A stretch of DNA of 64,000 nucleotides from Schauerella fraxinea (GCA_030849965.1 JAVDKL010000003.1:124001-188000); one strand, 5' to 3'; numbered from the stretch's first letter, positions 45,044-54,837 are shown. The notes: generated by a model from the letters alone, not told the origin. Translations and numbers: made by a program.

Positions 45044-45379
45044 TCAACCGTGCATGAGCAGCAAATGTCCGACCTGATCTTCCGTGGCGCGAATGCGGAT
45101 CTCGATGTCGTATCCGAGACGATTCAAGCAATCCATCAGCTTTCGTTCTGAAAAGTTGGTGAAATCGCCGCGCAGGAGTGCCGACACTTTGGGTTGCGTC
45201 AGTCCCATTCGCTGGGCCGCATCCTTTTGCGTCAGGTTGCGATCACGTATGGCCTTGGTGATTTCACACACCAAGCCCGATTTAACTTTCAAACTTTCAG
45301 CGTCAGGCAAGCAGAGATCAGCAAATACGTTACCGGAACTGATGTGAAATTCAGTGTGGTCGTTCGCTTTTCTTTTCAT
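45044..45379 (-). CDS. higA: HigA-like antitoxin (XRE-family)
   Basis: A 111-residue DNA-binding antitoxin. Residues 36-85 form an XRE helix-turn-helix (ITKAIRDRNLTQKDAAQRMG, LTQPKVSALLRGDFTNFS), followed by the MDCLNRLGYDIEIRI segment characteristic of COG5606 antitoxins. Its start overlaps the toxin gene's end by 29 bases, the toxin-first order normal for HigBA. It should neutralise the toxin and repress the operon. Confidence 0.9.
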   Translation of the reverse strand: MKRKANDHTEFHISSGNVFADLCLPDAESLKVKSGLVCEITKAIRDRNLTQKDAAQRMGLTQPKVSALLRGDFTNFSERKLMDCLNRLGYDIEIRIRATEDQVGHLLLMHG

Positions 45380-45752
45380 TTTGGATCGCCTTCAACTGGT
45401 TGATTGCCGCTTTTAGTCGACGATTGATCAATGCCATGTCTTCTCTCGGGGTTTCGATTCCTGTTTTGCTTTTCTTCTGAAAAACATGAAGCACGACGAT
45501 CACCTCGGGGAAGCGAATGAGGTAAGCCGCGCGGAACGTGCCTGAGCGGTCGGACACGACGATCTCGAGAACATCGCTGCCATGAAATCCCCTGAGCGCT
45601 TTGGCGGACGGAGCGCGCTCGCCTCTTTGGGCAGCATTCAACGCATGGCCGATATGCGTGCGCACATCTACTGGCAGTTTTGTGAGATCTTTCAGGGTGC
45701 TCCCCATCCAAAGGAGCGGACGTTCAATGCATCTTGGATGGGAATATACCAT
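45351..45752 (-). CDS. higB: HigB-like toxin (COG4679, Gp49-type RelE/ParE superfamily)
   Basis: A protein of about 133 residues of the phage-derived Gp49/COG4679 toxin group: RPLLWMGSTLKDLTKLPVDV, IGHALNAAQRGERAPSAKAL, RGFHGSDVLEIVVSDRSGTF and FQKKSKTGIETPREDMALI match the family in order. These are ribosome-dependent mRNA endonucleases in the RelE fold. ATG 45752 gives a length close to the family's; no clear Shine-Dalgarno is seen, and ATG 45707 is an alternative. The frame is open to 45986, but that part overlaps the divergent dctP start and shows no family sequence. Confidence 0.88.
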   Translation of the reverse strand: MVYSHPRCIERPLLWMGSTLKDLTKLPVDVRTHIGHALNAAQRGERAPSAKALRGFHGSDVLEIVVSDRSGTFRAAYLIRFPEVIVVLHVFQKKSKTGIETPREDMALINRRLKAAINQLKAIQNEKKSERPH

Positions 45753-45974
45753 TTCAGGAATACTTCGTTTTTGAGGTTGTCGGGTATGAGACAACTTATG
45801 CGAGTGCATTCGGCAATGATCCGTGCTGTAGAAAAACCGGACGATTTCGTGGCCTGCAGCCAACCGAGTTACTGCCTTCGAACTAGGCGTTAGTACGTCT
45901 GCCCCACTGGGGCATTCGTTCGTACACTGGTCCGTTCTCGGCGATCGGCCGGCGGCGTGTGCTTCGGGGGTGTC

Positions 45975-47033
45975 ATGAACAATCATCAGGGTTTTGAGAT
46001 CGCAACAATGGCGGCCGGCATTTATCGGCGGCGCGCGGTATTGGCGGTGGCGGCTGCCTTGCTGCTGATGAGCTGGGCGGCGCAGGCGGCACCCGCTGTA
46101 AAAGCCACGGGCCGAGCGCCTGTCGTGCTCTCAATGGCCACCGAATACCCGGCGACCTCAATGCCGGGGCAGGGCGTGACCACCTTTGCCGAACTCGTCG
46201 AGAAAAAGACGCGGGGCGCCGTGACGATCAAGCCGAGCTTCGATGCCGCGGCAGGATTCAAATCCGGCGACATGATCGACGCCGTGGCCGCGCGCAAGGT
46301 GGATGCGGGCGACGCCTTCGCCGGTGGCATGGCAAACAAGTACCCGATCTTCGCGGTGTCGTCGCTGCCGTTCCTGGCCGACTCGCTGAAGAAGGCCGTG
46401 GGCTTGAACAAGGCCGCCATGCCCACGTATCAGAAGTTCTTTGCTGAACACGGTCAGAAGCTGCTTTACACCACGCCCTGGCCCGCGTCGGGCATCTGGT
46501 CCAAAGCACCCGTGAGAAGCGTGGCCGATCTGCAAGCACTCAACATCCGCACCTACGACAACACCTCGCAAGCGGTGATGACCCGTGCCGGGGCGAAGGC
46601 GGTCAACATCTCGTTTGCCGATGCCATGCCGCGCATTGCGGCGGGCGACGTGAATGCCGTGCTGTCGTCAGGCGATGGCGGTGCGGGGCGCAAGCTGTGG
46701 GAATACCTCCCGCACTTCACCGAGATCAACTACGCCATGCCGGTATCGGTGGCCACGATGAACCTCGAGGCCTACAAGGCCCTCGATCCGGCATCGCGCG
46801 CGGCCATCGACTCCGCCGCGGCCGAAACCGAGAAGGCGCAATGGAAGCGCATCGAGACGCGGCTGAAGGAAAACTACGACACCATGCGCAAGAACAGTGT
46901 GACGATCGACACCACCGTGCCGGCTGAAGTCAAGCAGGCATTGACGCGCGCGGCATCGGGCTCGGTCGCGGAATGGAAAACGGCGAATGCGCCTGCCAGC
47001 ACGGTGATTCTGAATCGCTTCGGTGTGAAGTAG
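45975..47033 (+). CDS. dctP: TRAP transporter solute receptor (DctP)
   Basis: A 352-residue periplasmic receptor with a signal peptide ending SWAAQAAP (about residue 41 from ATG 45975; 30 from the alternative ATG 46008). DctP landmarks are VVLSMATEYPATSMPGQGVT, the AELVEKKTRGAVTIKPSFDA block, VDAGDAFAGGMANKYPIF, and YTTPWPASGIWSKAPVRSVA. TRAP receptors deliver carboxylates such as C4-dicarboxylates or ketoacids. No DctQ or DctM lies beside it; those genes are about 9 kb away at 55884-57672. GGGGGTG precedes the chosen ATG. Confidence 0.9.
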   Translation: MNNHQGFEIATMAAGIYRRRAVLAVAAALLLMSWAAQAAPAVKATGRAPVVLSMATEYPATSMPGQGVTTFAELVEKKTRGAVTIKPSFDAAAGFKSGDMIDAVAARKVDAGDAFAGGMANKYPIFAVSSLPFLADSLKKAVGLNKAAMPTYQKFFAEHGQKLLYTTPWPASGIWSKAPVRSVADLQALNIRTYDNTSQAVMTRAGAKAVNISFADAMPRIAAGDVNAVLSSGDGGAGRKLWEYLPHFTEINYAMPVSVATMNLEAYKALDPASRAAIDSAAAETEKAQWKRIETRLKENYDTMRKNSVTIDTTVPAEVKQALTRAASGSVAEWKTANAPASTVILNRFGVK

Positions 47034-47112
47034 TCGCCGGCGCTGACGAGCCGGCGCGAACGCGTCGCGCCTGGAGTTGCACGCAAAGCAATGGTCGGAG
47101 CAGCAGTCAAAT

Positions 47113-47155
47113 CAGCAGACAAGCAGCAGACAAGCAGCAGACAAGCAGCAGACAA
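47113..47155. repeat. 11-bp tandem repeat
   Basis: Three perfect copies of CAGCAGACAAG (47113-47123, 47124-47134, 47135-47145) and a fourth lacking its last base match, preceded by a degenerate copy at 47101-47111. It directly abuts the terminator that follows dctP and lies outside any supported gene. Confidence 0.9.
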
Positions 47156-47156
47156 A

Positions 47157-47182
47157 ACAAAGGCGGCCGAGGCCGCCTTTGT
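47157..47182. terminator. Bidirectional terminator between dctP and the autotransporter
   Basis: A 12-bp perfect palindromic stem, ACAAAGGCGGCC (47157-47168) with GGCCGCCTTTGT (47171-47182), 2-base centre, followed rightwards by TTTCATTTC and leftwards (minus strand) by TTTTGTC. It can end both the rightward dctP and the leftward autotransporter transcripts. Confidence 0.87.
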
Positions 47183-47192
47183 TTCATTTCTG

Positions 47193-47229
47193 AGGCCACA
47201 GCCGGAATCGAACGATTCCGGTGTGGGCC
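47193..47229 (-). terminator. Second hairpin directly after the autotransporter stop
   Basis: An imperfect stem of about 16 bp between 47193-47209 and 47213-47229, centred on GAAC, begins 8 bases past the autotransporter stop codon on the minus strand. No T-tract follows directly, so it may protect the 3' end or assist the strong terminator at 47157-47182. Confidence 0.5.
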
Positions 47230-47237
47230 GCCTACGA

Positions 47238-50200
47238 TCAGAACAGCACGTTCACGCGGGCGTTGACCGAGTTGGCGCGGGTATCCGAACCGTACTGGCC
47301 CTGGTAGCCCACGCCGATGGTGGTGGCGCGGCCGACCTTGAAGTCCATGCCGGCTTCGAGCACCGCAGCGTTCTTGGCAATCGGTGCACCGACCACCGAG
47401 AAGCTGTCGCCGGTGGCGAAAGCCATGCGGGCCGAGGGCAGCGTGTCGCCGTAGGCATGGCGCCAACCCACCGAGCCGCGCAGGACGGCATCCACGCGCG
47501 ACCACGGCAAGGCAGTCGAGGCACGCAGGCCCAAGGTCGAGAACGTGGTGCTCATCGTGTCGCTATCGGCGCGCAGGGCGGCGGCACCGCCGCTTTCCGT
47601 AAAGCTGTCGCTGCGTTGGCGTACATACGCCACATTGGCGAACGGCTCGAACGCGGCCGGGCCGGCATCGATGCGATAGCCCAGGTCGGCAAACGCCTGG
47701 AAGGCGCGTGCGTCGTAGTCGGCCTTGAGCGAATCCGAGAAGCCGCCAAACGCCACCGAGCGCTTCGTTTCGACGTCGTGCCACGTGTAGCCCAAGCCAC
47801 CGCGCAACGTGAACGCGTTCATCTTGCCGGCGCCGTAGATACCCAGATGGTAGTTGTCGCTGTCGCCCGAGGAGCGGCGGCTATCCACGTCGAAGCTCGA
47901 ACGGCTGTAACCGGCATAAGCGCCGGCACGCACGTTGGGGTTGAACGCATGGTCCGCACCAATCAGGAAACCGCCCGTGTTGTTCGAAAGCTTGCCGGTG
48001 TTGTCGTCGCCCTGCGTGCGCGACCAGGTGCCAAACGTTTGCGCCCAGGCGCCATTGCGCGTGGGCGCAGGCGAGGCCACCAGGCTGCGTGCCATGGCGG
48101 GCACGGGCGTGCCGTCGTTGTCGAACATGGCGCGCATGCGGTCGTTGACGGCGTTGCTCACCAGTTGCGTGCTGCTGATCAATGCACCGCGGGTGGCGGC
48201 GTGTTGCTCGCCCGACAACTGATTGAAGGCCGAACGCGCCTCGTCGGCGCTCAACATCAACACGTTGTTGTAGAGCGCGAGCGATGCGCCGCTTTGGGCG
48301 AGCGTGCCCAAAGCGCCGGCCGTGTTCCATTGGTTGCTGCTTGCGGCAACCGTTTGGAAGATACCGGGCGTGGCCGAGCCGCCGGTGCCGGGTGTACCGG
48401 GATTGGTGGGCGTGCCGGGGTTCGTCGGCGTACCCGGATTGCCAGGCGTACCGGGCGTGCCAGGCGTACCGGGATTTTCCGGCGTCCCAGGATTGCCCGG
48501 GTTGCCCGGATTTTCAGGCGTGCCGGGATTGCCGGGGTTGCCGGGATTACCCGGGTTGCCGCCCACGTCCTTCTGCGCAATCGACAGCACCACGTCGTTG
48601 GGATTGTGGGCCAGCGAGACGTCCAGGAAGGCCGACTTCGACACGGCCTGCGCAAACGTGCCGGTGATGCCGCCGGCTGAATTCAGAATCGCGTAGGTCT
48701 GGCCGGTTTGATAGCTCTGTTGCGGATCGAGCGCGGTGACGGCGACCGTCGTGTTGCCGTCCAGGCGGGTCTTGCCGGTGACGGCAATCTTGTCGCTCGC
48801 GCCGTTGCCGGCGATGTCCACCGCGTAGTTGCCGCCGTCGAGAATGTCCAGGTCGCCCTGAATGTTCAGGGTGCCGATGCCGTTGTCGCCCGGTGAGATC
48901 GTGCCGCCGTCGCGAACCTGCGTGTAACCCAACCGACCCGAGCCGCCCAACACACCGGTGCCGGTCACTTCGTTGCGGTTGGTGTAGTAGGTGTTGCCCA
49001 GGAAGTCCGTTTGCATGCGGCCCGCTTCGGCGTTGGCGATCAGCGTGCCGCCGTCGACGACGAAACGGGTGTAGCTGTAGTTGATGCTGTTGGACGGTTC
49101 GGTGTTGACCTGCGTCATGTTCCTGGCCAAGGTCAGCTTGCCGCCGCTGACGGCGACCTCACCCGAGAAGCGGTCGGCGTTGCCCGTCAGTGTGGTTTCG
49201 CCGGCGAACTGGTTGATGCGGCCTTCTTCCAGCAGCGTGTTGGCAAACACGTAGCCGGTATTCGTGTGGTTGAAGTTCAGATGCGAACGGCCGGTGCCGA
49301 ACGTAATGTTCGTCGCCGGGTCGATCGTGCCCGCAGCGGCAGCGGCCAGCGGCGACGGCACCAACGTCCAGCTCGACACATCCACGTCGCCGCCGATCGT
49401 GAGATTGCCGAAGCCTTCCGAGACGGCACTGCCTCGGCCGATCAGGATCCCTTCTTTGGCGCTCAGCGTTGCACCGTCGGCCACCGACAGGTTGGCTTTA
49501 GAACCGGTGCTGTCACCCACCACCAGATAACGCGTCGTGGTGAGTGAGGAGCCCGCGCCGGTCAGTTGCGAACTGGTCTGCGCGCCGCCTGCGCCCAGCA
49601 ACACGATGCTGCTGGTCACGTTCGCGGCGTTCTCGATGCGCAGATCGGCGGTCGCTTCGATCGTGCCGGTACTCGTCCACGTCGAACCCGCGCCGGTAAT
49701 GACCATCGGGTTGTTGATGTTGGCGTAGGTCGTGAGGACGGTGCCGCCGTTCTCGATGCGGAACGCGCCATTATTGCCGCCTGCCAGCGCCAGGTTTTCA
49801 GTGTCCAGTACGGAGCCCGCGCCCGTCACCACCAGCGAGCCCGATGCAGTGGCACCGTAAGTGATGTTGGTGTTCTTCACCGACACCTTGCCGCCGTCTT
49901 CGATCCGCAGCGATCCCTTGCCGCCACCCAACGTGGCGTCGTACGCGCCGCCGATGTACAGGCTGTTTTCCAACACGAAGTTGGTGCGGGGGATGATCCA
50001 CTCCGATCCTGGGCCGCGCACGACCACATCGCCGGTCGAGCCGTTGTAGCGGCCGATGAAGCCGCCCTTGCTCACGACGGTAGCGCCGCTGTCGATGATC
50101 AACGCACTGTTGGGCAGATCGCGGCCGATGGTAAGCGTGCCATCATAGGCGCGGTCCGAACTCCAGGTGGTTTGGGTGCCGTCCAGAAGGCCATCCGCAG

Positions 50201-50318
50201 CGTGGGCGATGCTCATGCCGGCAGTCAGCCCAACCGTGGCAAATGACGGGAGTAGCACGGCACTGGAGAGCAAACTGCTCAGTGCCGTTTTCTTGAAGGT
50301 TTTGCGAGGGGCAATCAC
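47238..50318 (-). CDS. Autotransporter (type Va) with pertactin-like passenger
   Basis: A 1026-residue outer-membrane autotransporter. The N-terminus has a long signal peptide (basic [15 protein letters not shown], hydrophobic core, cleavage near SIAHAADG, residue 41). Residues 42-580 form a beta-helical passenger with repeated 'GAGSxLxT'/'xIExxGTVxT' turns ending in an autochaperone-like [20 protein letters not shown]. Residues 585-650 are an extreme Gly/Asn/Pro/Thr linker ([11 protein letters not shown] repeats). Residues about 730-1026 are the 12-strand beta-barrel ([14 protein letters not shown]..., ending VNVLF with aromatic terminus). Function may be adhesion or matrix; no RGD or protease triad is evident. 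Confidence 0.92.
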   Translation of the reverse strand: MIAPRKTFKKTALSSLLSSAVLLPSFATVGLTAGMSIAHAADGLLDGTQTTWSSDRAYDGTLTIGRDLPNSALIIDSGATVVSKGGFIGRYNGSTGDVVVRGPGSEWIIPRTNFVLENSLYIGGAYDATLGGGKGSLRIEDGGKVSVKNTNITYGATASGSLVVTGAGSVLDTENLALAGGNNGAFRIENGGTVLTTYANINNPMVITGAGSTWTSTGTIEATADLRIENAANVTSSIVLLGAGGAQTSSQLTGAGSSLTTTRYLVVGDSTGSKANLSVADGATLSAKEGILIGRGSAVSEGFGNLTIGGDVDVSSWTLVPSPLAAAAAGTIDPATNITFGTGRSHLNFNHTNTGYVFANTLLEEGRINQFAGETTLTGNADRFSGEVAVSGGKLTLARNMTQVNTEPSNSINYSYTRFVVDGGTLIANAEAGRMQTDFLGNTYYTNRNEVTGTGVLGGSGRLGYTQVRDGGTISPGDNGIGTLNIQGDLDILDGGNYAVDIAGNGASDKIAVTGKTRLDGNTTVAVTALDPQQSYQTGQTYAILNSAGGITGTFAQAVSKSAFLDVSLAHNPNDVVLSIAQKDVGGNPGNPGNPGNPGTPENPGNPGNPGTPENPGTPGTPGTPGNPGTPTNPGTPTNPGTPGTGGSATPGIFQTVAASSNQWNTAGALGTLAQSGASLALYNNVLMLSADEARSAFNQLSGEQHAATRGALISSTQLVSNAVNDRMRAMFDNDGTPVPAMARSLVASPAPTRNGAWAQTFGTWSRTQGDDNTGKLSNNTGGFLIGADHAFNPNVRAGAYAGYSRSSFDVDSRRSSGDSDNYHLGIYGAGKMNAFTLRGGLGYTWHDVETKRSVAFGGFSDSLKADYDARAFQAFADLGYRIDAGPAAFEPFANVAYVRQRSDSFTESGGAAALRADSDTMSTTFSTLGLRASTALPWSRVDAVLRGSVGWRHAYGDTLPSARMAFATGDSFSVVGAPIAKNAAVLEAGMDFKVGRATTIGVGYQGQYGSDTRANSVNARVNVLF
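48380..48565. repeat. Pro/Gly-rich repeat tract in the autotransporter gene
   Basis: Coding DNA of six- and nine-base units for (N/T)PG and GTP triplets, about 60 codons. It is a slippage-prone repeat that separates passenger from barrel. Confidence 0.85.
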
Positions 50319-50801
50319 GAGGTGATCCTGTAAAGAAGAATGCGCGGATCGTGCCGAGGAAAACTCGGAGCTCTACGCGCGGCGTAAATAAGCTGGAGGC
50401 ATCTGAAATTGGAAAGCCATGCATCGCAAAAATGAAATGCATGACTTTCGGCTTTTCGGCGGGGCCAAGGCTACGGCACGGCGATGCGCGCGTCATTAGT
50501 ACGGATGGCATTAGTACAGATGTGCTATTGGCCTTTCGTTTTCCTCAAGAAGCAGCGCTGGCGCGGCTCTCCCGTACATTCAGACAACAAAAAATGTCGA
50601 TGCACTAGTACGCTTGCAGTAAACTCTCGGCTGTTTCGTTTGGCTTGAGATGGGACTTTTTTCCCGTCACCCAGCGGTTTCCTCTCTTTCGTTGCGTTAG
50701 ACGAAGAGAACACCGGCGCCGGAAATAATGTGGCGCGCGGCAGGCGCGATGTCGGTACAACCAAAGCGCTCGCAGGGTCGTCAGGCCGGAGATAACAGGA
50801 C
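50319..50801. promoter_or_regulatory. Divergent promoter region with CAYTAGTAC repeats
   Basis: The 483-base gap between the leftward autotransporter and the rightward NarL-type regulator has no supported gene. It holds two direct 15-bp repeats starting CATTAGTAC at 50494 and 50509 (12 of 15 bases alike) and a third CACTAGTAC at 50603-50611. The spacing and position between divergent genes suggest a transcription-factor binding array, possibly for the adjacent response regulator (inference). Confidence 0.5.
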
Positions 50802-51464
50802 ATGAATGAATTGGCAGTAGAAAGCCGTGAGCCGGAACGTATCATCGTGGCTGACGATCATCCGGTATTTCGCGAAGGGATGCGCCGCATCGTAGAGCGT
50901 TGTGTGCCGCAGGCGGTAGTTGAAGAGGCAGAGTGTCTTGACGATGTGTTGCGCCTGGCGCGCGCCGGTCGTGCGCCCGACGTGTTGATTCTCGATCTGC
51001 TGTTTCCCGGGTTTCAGATCGGGACGTCGATCGGCGCGTTGCGCCAGGAGTTCAACCGCAGCTCGATCATCATCGTGTCGATGGTGGACGACGAACGCCA
51101 GATCAATGACGTCATGGCGGCAGGCGCAGATGGCTTCATCGGCAAGGCCGTGCCGCCTGACGAGATTGCGCAGGCGTTGCTCGCCATCCGCAACGGCGAG
51201 TTCGTCGTCAAGTACAGTCGCTCGGGCTTGCATGTACAAGCCGAAGCCGAGCGGATTCTCGCGCAGCTCACGCCACGTCAGCACGATGTGCTGCGGCTGA
51301 TCGTGGAAGGTCAGTCAAACAAAGGCATCGCCCGCGAACTCAATATTTCGCCATTCACGGTTCGCATCCATGTCTCGGCATTGCTGCGCGCGCTGAACGT
51401 CAGCACGCGCGCAGGCGCGGCGGCGTTCGGCGTGGGAGCCGGAGTTAATCGCAACGTCAGGTAG
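50802..51464 (+). CDS. NarL/FixJ-family response regulator
   Basis: A 220-residue response regulator. Receiver domain (14-130): [13 protein letters not shown], phospho-Asp in [11 protein letters not shown], Ser/Lys of the switch in IIVSMVDDE and [11 protein letters not shown]. LuxR-type HTH (about 150-215): [20 protein letters not shown] then [20 protein letters not shown]. It is convergent with two tandem hybrid kinases and could be their phosphorylation target, and may act on the promoter region upstream (inference). Confidence 0.94.
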   Translation: MNELAVESREPERIIVADDHPVFREGMRRIVERCVPQAVVEEAECLDDVLRLARAGRAPDVLILDLLFPGFQIGTSIGALRQEFNRSSIIIVSMVDDERQINDVMAAGADGFIGKAVPPDEIAQALLAIRNGEFVVKYSRSGLHVQAEAERILAQLTPRQHDVLRLIVEGQSNKGIARELNISPFTVRIHVSALLRALNVSTRAGAAAFGVGAGVNRNVR

Positions 51465-51565
51465 CGCGGTTCAAGGGTGGAAGTAGTGGATACGCGCAAT
51501 TCGCCGCAAGCGTGCGTTTGTGCCGCTCATGCGCCTCGTCACGGCACCGCGCGCGCAGCCTGAAG

Positions 51566-53191
51566 TCAAGTGCGAAGCGGCAACTGGGCGCGTAACGTCG
51601 CGAGCACCGCGCGCAGCTCGGCAGGGCGAACCGGTTTGGACAACACGGGAATACCGGGATCGGCCAGGGCCGCCTCCACCTGTTTGACGTTGTGCCCGGT
51701 CATCAACAATGCGGGCACCTTGCGGCCGCTCAGTTGCCGCATGTAGGCGATGCAGTCGGCACCCGAATGATCGGTGTTCAGGTCGTAGTCGCTGATCACC
51801 AGATCGTAGTCGACGTCTGCTGTGGGGATGGTGGTGGCGGTGTTCACGCTGCAGCCCCATTTACGCAGTAGCGTAGCCGTGGCTTGCAGCACGTTCTGGT
51901 CGTCTTCGATCAGCAGGATGTGCAACCCTGTGAGCGGTGCCGATGGCGGCGCAGAGACTGAAACAGGGGCGTGCACCGGACCTCGGTCCACCGGCAACCC
52001 GTCGATGGTCACCACCGTGCCGCGCCCGAAATGCGAGCGGATCGCCACCGAGACGCCCATCAACTCGCCGATGCGGCGCACGATCGAGAGCCCCAGGCCC
52101 ACGCCTTCGATATCTTTGTCGCGCACCTGGCGCACCCGATAGAACTCCTCGAACACATGCGGCAAGTGGGTGGATGAAATACCGCGACCCTGGTCGTGCA
52201 CCTCGATCGACAGCTTGCCGCTGCGCATTCGGGTACCGATCAACACTGGTCGATCGGGCCCATACTTGATCGCGTTCGACACGAGGTTTTGCACCATGGT
52301 CGTGAGCAGAGCTGGATCCGCATGCACGCGCTGCTTGCCCGCGCGCACGCGCAGCGTGACGCCGGCCCATCGCGCCACCTCGGTGTTTTGCGCCGCGACG
52401 GCGTCAAGCAGGGTTTTGATGGGCGTAGACGTCGCATGGGCTTCGACCTGGCCATTGTCCAGGGTGTAGCTGTCGAGAATCGAGCGAAACAGTTGCGAGA
52501 CGCTATGCAGCGATTTGTCGATGTTGTCGACCATGCGGCGTGCCTCTTGACCTAACCGCGCATCGCGCAGGCATGCGGTAAACAAGCTGATGGCATGGAT
52601 GGGCTGGCGCAGATCGTGACTGGCCTGCGCCAGAAACCGCGAGCGCGCGAAATTGGCTTCATCCACTTTCTCGTAAGCGCCGCGCGTTTGCCGCAGCAGC
52701 ATGTGCGCATACGCCGGTACCACCATCGTGGTGATCAGCAACGTGGCCACCACTTGCGGCTGTTCGCGCCAGTAGGGCGTGAGATAGGCAATCGTGCACA
52801 GCGCGGTGATGGCGAACGTGGTCGCGACCGCCAGATAGCGCGTACCGAAGCGCATGCCGTTGCCCACGGTCACCCACAGCAATGTGCCGAACACCGGCAG
52901 CATCGGCTCGCCGCCCAGGATCATCGTCATCGAGATGCCGGCGTAGTCGTGCACCATGCCGAATATTCGGCGGACGGGGTAGTGGCCGGGCCATTTGACG
53001 ATGCTGGCATAAAGCGCCACCGCGACCACCATGAACCCGCCGATCAGGATCGCAAACGATTCGCCATCCGCGGGTACTGGACTGAGCGCTGCCGTGGCGA
53101 GCACATAGATCGCGGCCACGCCACCCAGCGTCAGGCGAACGATCGCTTGCGATCGCTCGGCGTCCTTACGCTTCTGGCCTGTGGTATTCAT
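51566..53191 (-). CDS. Hybrid histidine kinase with RpfC-like membrane sensor, copy B
   Basis: A 541-residue hybrid kinase. Residues 1-165 form about five TM helices containing RRIFGMVHDYAGISM, GGEPMLPVFGTLLWVTVGNG and MRFGTRYLAVAT, a pattern I recognise from the DSF-sensing module of RpfC. Kinase core: FLAQASHDLRQPIHAISLF (phospho-His192), HATPase with NLVSNAIKYGP and GVGLGLSIVRRI. The receiver (about 420-535) has LVISDYDLNTD. There is no HPt domain, unlike RpfC. ATG 53191 overlaps the stop of copy A by four bases (ATGA), so the two are translationally coupled. Confidence 0.92.
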   Translation of the reverse strand: MNTTGQKRKDAERSQAIVRLTLGGVAAIYVLATAALSPVPADGESFAILIGGFMVVAVALYASIVKWPGHYPVRRIFGMVHDYAGISMTMILGGEPMLPVFGTLLWVTVGNGMRFGTRYLAVATTFAITALCTIAYLTPYWREQPQVVATLLITTMVVPAYAHMLLRQTRGAYEKVDEANFARSRFLAQASHDLRQPIHAISLFTACLRDARLGQEARRMVDNIDKSLHSVSQLFRSILDSYTLDNGQVEAHATSTPIKTLLDAVAAQNTEVARWAGVTLRVRAGKQRVHADPALLTTMVQNLVSNAIKYGPDRPVLIGTRMRSGKLSIEVHDQGRGISSTHLPHVFEEFYRVRQVRDKDIEGVGLGLSIVRRIGELMGVSVAIRSHFGRGTVVTIDGLPVDRGPVHAPVSVSAPPSAPLTGLHILLIEDDQNVLQATATLLRKWGCSVNTATTIPTADVDYDLVISDYDLNTDHSGADCIAYMRQLSGRKVPALLMTGHNVKQVEAALADPGIPVLSKPVRPAELRAVLATLRAQLPLRT

Positions 53192-54837
53192 ACCGGTCGT
53201 GCGGCGCCGGCGGGCATCGCATCCAGCGGCAACCCGGCCTTCAACGCGGTCAACATCGAACGTAACTCGGCGGGTCGCACGGGCTTGGACAGTACCGGTA
53301 TGGTGGGATCGCCCACGGCGTCTTCCACCCGTTGGGTATCGTGCCCGGTGATGACCATTGCGGGCACGTTGCGGCCGCTCAGTTGCCGCATGTAGGCAAT
53401 GCAGTCCGCGCCGGATGCTTCGGTGTTCAGATCGAAGTCGCTGATCACCAGGTCGCATTGCACGTCGCCCGTCGGAATCGTGGTGGCTGTTTGCACCTGG
53501 CAGCCCCATTTCTCCAACAGCGTTGCGGTAGCCAGCAACACGTTCTGGTCATCCTCGATCAGCAGCACGCGCAAGCCCGCCAACTGGCGTGCCGAGGTCA
53601 CGGGCGCGGCAGCCGGCGCGACAGGCAGGCCGGCTTCGATGGGGATGCCGTCGATGCTGGCGACGGTGCCCACTCCCGCGCGCGACGCGATGCGTACCGA
53701 CAGGCCCATCAGCGTGCCGATGCGTTGCACGATCGAGAGGCCCAGTCCGACGCCTTCGATATCCTTGTCGCGCACCTGACGCACGCGATAGAACTCATCG
53801 AACACATGCGGCAGATGTTGGTCGGAAATGCCGCGGCCTTGATCGTGTACTTCGATCGAGAGCGTGCCGCCGCGGTGTCGGCAGCCGATCAGTACAGAAC
53901 CGCCCGGGCCGTACTTGATGGCGTTGGACACGAGGTTTTGCACCATCGTGCTCAACAGATTGGGATCGACGCGCACGCGATGCCGGCTCGCGCGTACTTT
54001 CAACGTGACGCCTGCCCACCGCGCCACCTCCGAGTTCTGCAAGGCCACCGCATCGATAAGATTCTTGACGGGAATCACATCGGTGCGGGCCGCCACACGG
54101 CCATTGTCCAGCGTATAGCTGTCGAGAATCGACCGGAAGAGTTGCGACACGCTATGCAGCGATTTATCGATGTTGTCGACCATGCGCCGTTCTTCGGGGC
54201 CCAGGTCGGCATCCCGCAGGCAAGCGGTAAACAGGCTGATCGAATGAATGGGCTGGCGCAGATCGTGACTCGCCTGGGCCAGGAAGCGCGAACGCGCGAA
54301 GTTGGCGGCATCCGCTTTCTCGTACGCCTCGCGGGTTTGGGCGAGCAGCACCTGCGCATAGGCAGGCACGATCACGGTGGTCAGCACCACGGTCGCGATC
54401 ACGTAGGGGTGAGCGTGCCAGTAGGGAGTGTTGTAGAAGATGGTTGCCAGGGCGATCAATCCCAGCGTGGTCGACACGGCCAGGTATTGCGAGCCGTAGC
54501 GCATGCCATTGCCCACAGTCACCCACAGCAGCACCACGTAGATGGGCAGCAGATATTCGCCGCCCATGATCATCGTAAAACTGATGCCGGCGTAATCGAA
54601 GGTCATGCCCAACACGCGCCGCCAGGAATAGACGCCAGGCCGGCGCACCACGTGCAGCAGCAGTCCGGCGGAGACCACCATGAAGAGGGCGATAAAGATC
54701 AGTACGGCTAGCGAATCGGCGAGTGGAATGCTGCTGAATGCCGCGGTGATCAGTGTGTACACCTCGGCGATCGCGGCCACAATCAATCGCAGCAGCGCCT
54801 GGTTGCGTTCGGCGTTATTTAACTTGGTGAGTGGCAT
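53188..54837 (-). CDS. Hybrid histidine kinase with RpfC-like membrane sensor, copy A
   Basis: A 549-residue paralogue of copy B with the same layout: about five TM helices (RRVLGMTFDYAGISF, LPIYVVLLWVTVGNG, MRYGSQYLAVST), FLAQASHDLRQPIHSISLF with phospho-His191, HATPase (NLVSNAIKYGPGG, GVGLGLSIVQRI), and a C-terminal receiver (LVISDFDLNTEASGADCIAY). Kinase and receiver parts are nearly the same in both copies; the membrane sensors differ more, suggesting different or tuned ligands. ATG 54837 is chosen; a TTG at 54858 is possible. It is transcribed first in the pair. Confidence 0.92.
   Translation of the reverse strand: MPLTKLNNAERNQALLRLIVAAIAEVYTLITAAFSSIPLADSLAVLIFIALFMVVSAGLLLHVVRRPGVYSWRRVLGMTFDYAGISFTMIMGGEYLLPIYVVLLWVTVGNGMRYGSQYLAVSTTLGLIALATIFYNTPYWHAHPYVIATVVLTTVIVPAYAQVLLAQTREAYEKADAANFARSRFLAQASHDLRQPIHSISLFTACLRDADLGPEERRMVDNIDKSLHSVSQLFRSILDSYTLDNGRVAARTDVIPVKNLIDAVALQNSEVARWAGVTLKVRASRHRVRVDPNLLSTMVQNLVSNAIKYGPGGSVLIGCRHRGGTLSIEVHDQGRGISDQHLPHVFDEFYRVRQVRDKDIEGVGLGLSIVQRIGTLMGLSVRIASRAGVGTVASIDGIPIEAGLPVAPAAAPVTSARQLAGLRVLLIEDDQNVLLATATLLEKWGCQVQTATTIPTGDVQCDLVISDFDLNTEASGADCIAYMRQLSGRNVPAMVITGHDTQRVEDAVGDPTIPVLSKPVRPAELRSMLTALKAGLPLDAMPAGAARPV

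Noticed and set aside
47186-47237. A stretch after the autotransporter resembling the 3' half of a tRNA (GTTCGATTCCGG then TGTGG)
   Set aside because: The bases that should form the 5' side of the T-stem do not pair correctly for a seven-base T loop, no anticodon or D arm is present, and the stretch folds better as a simple 8-bp stem with a 4-base loop.
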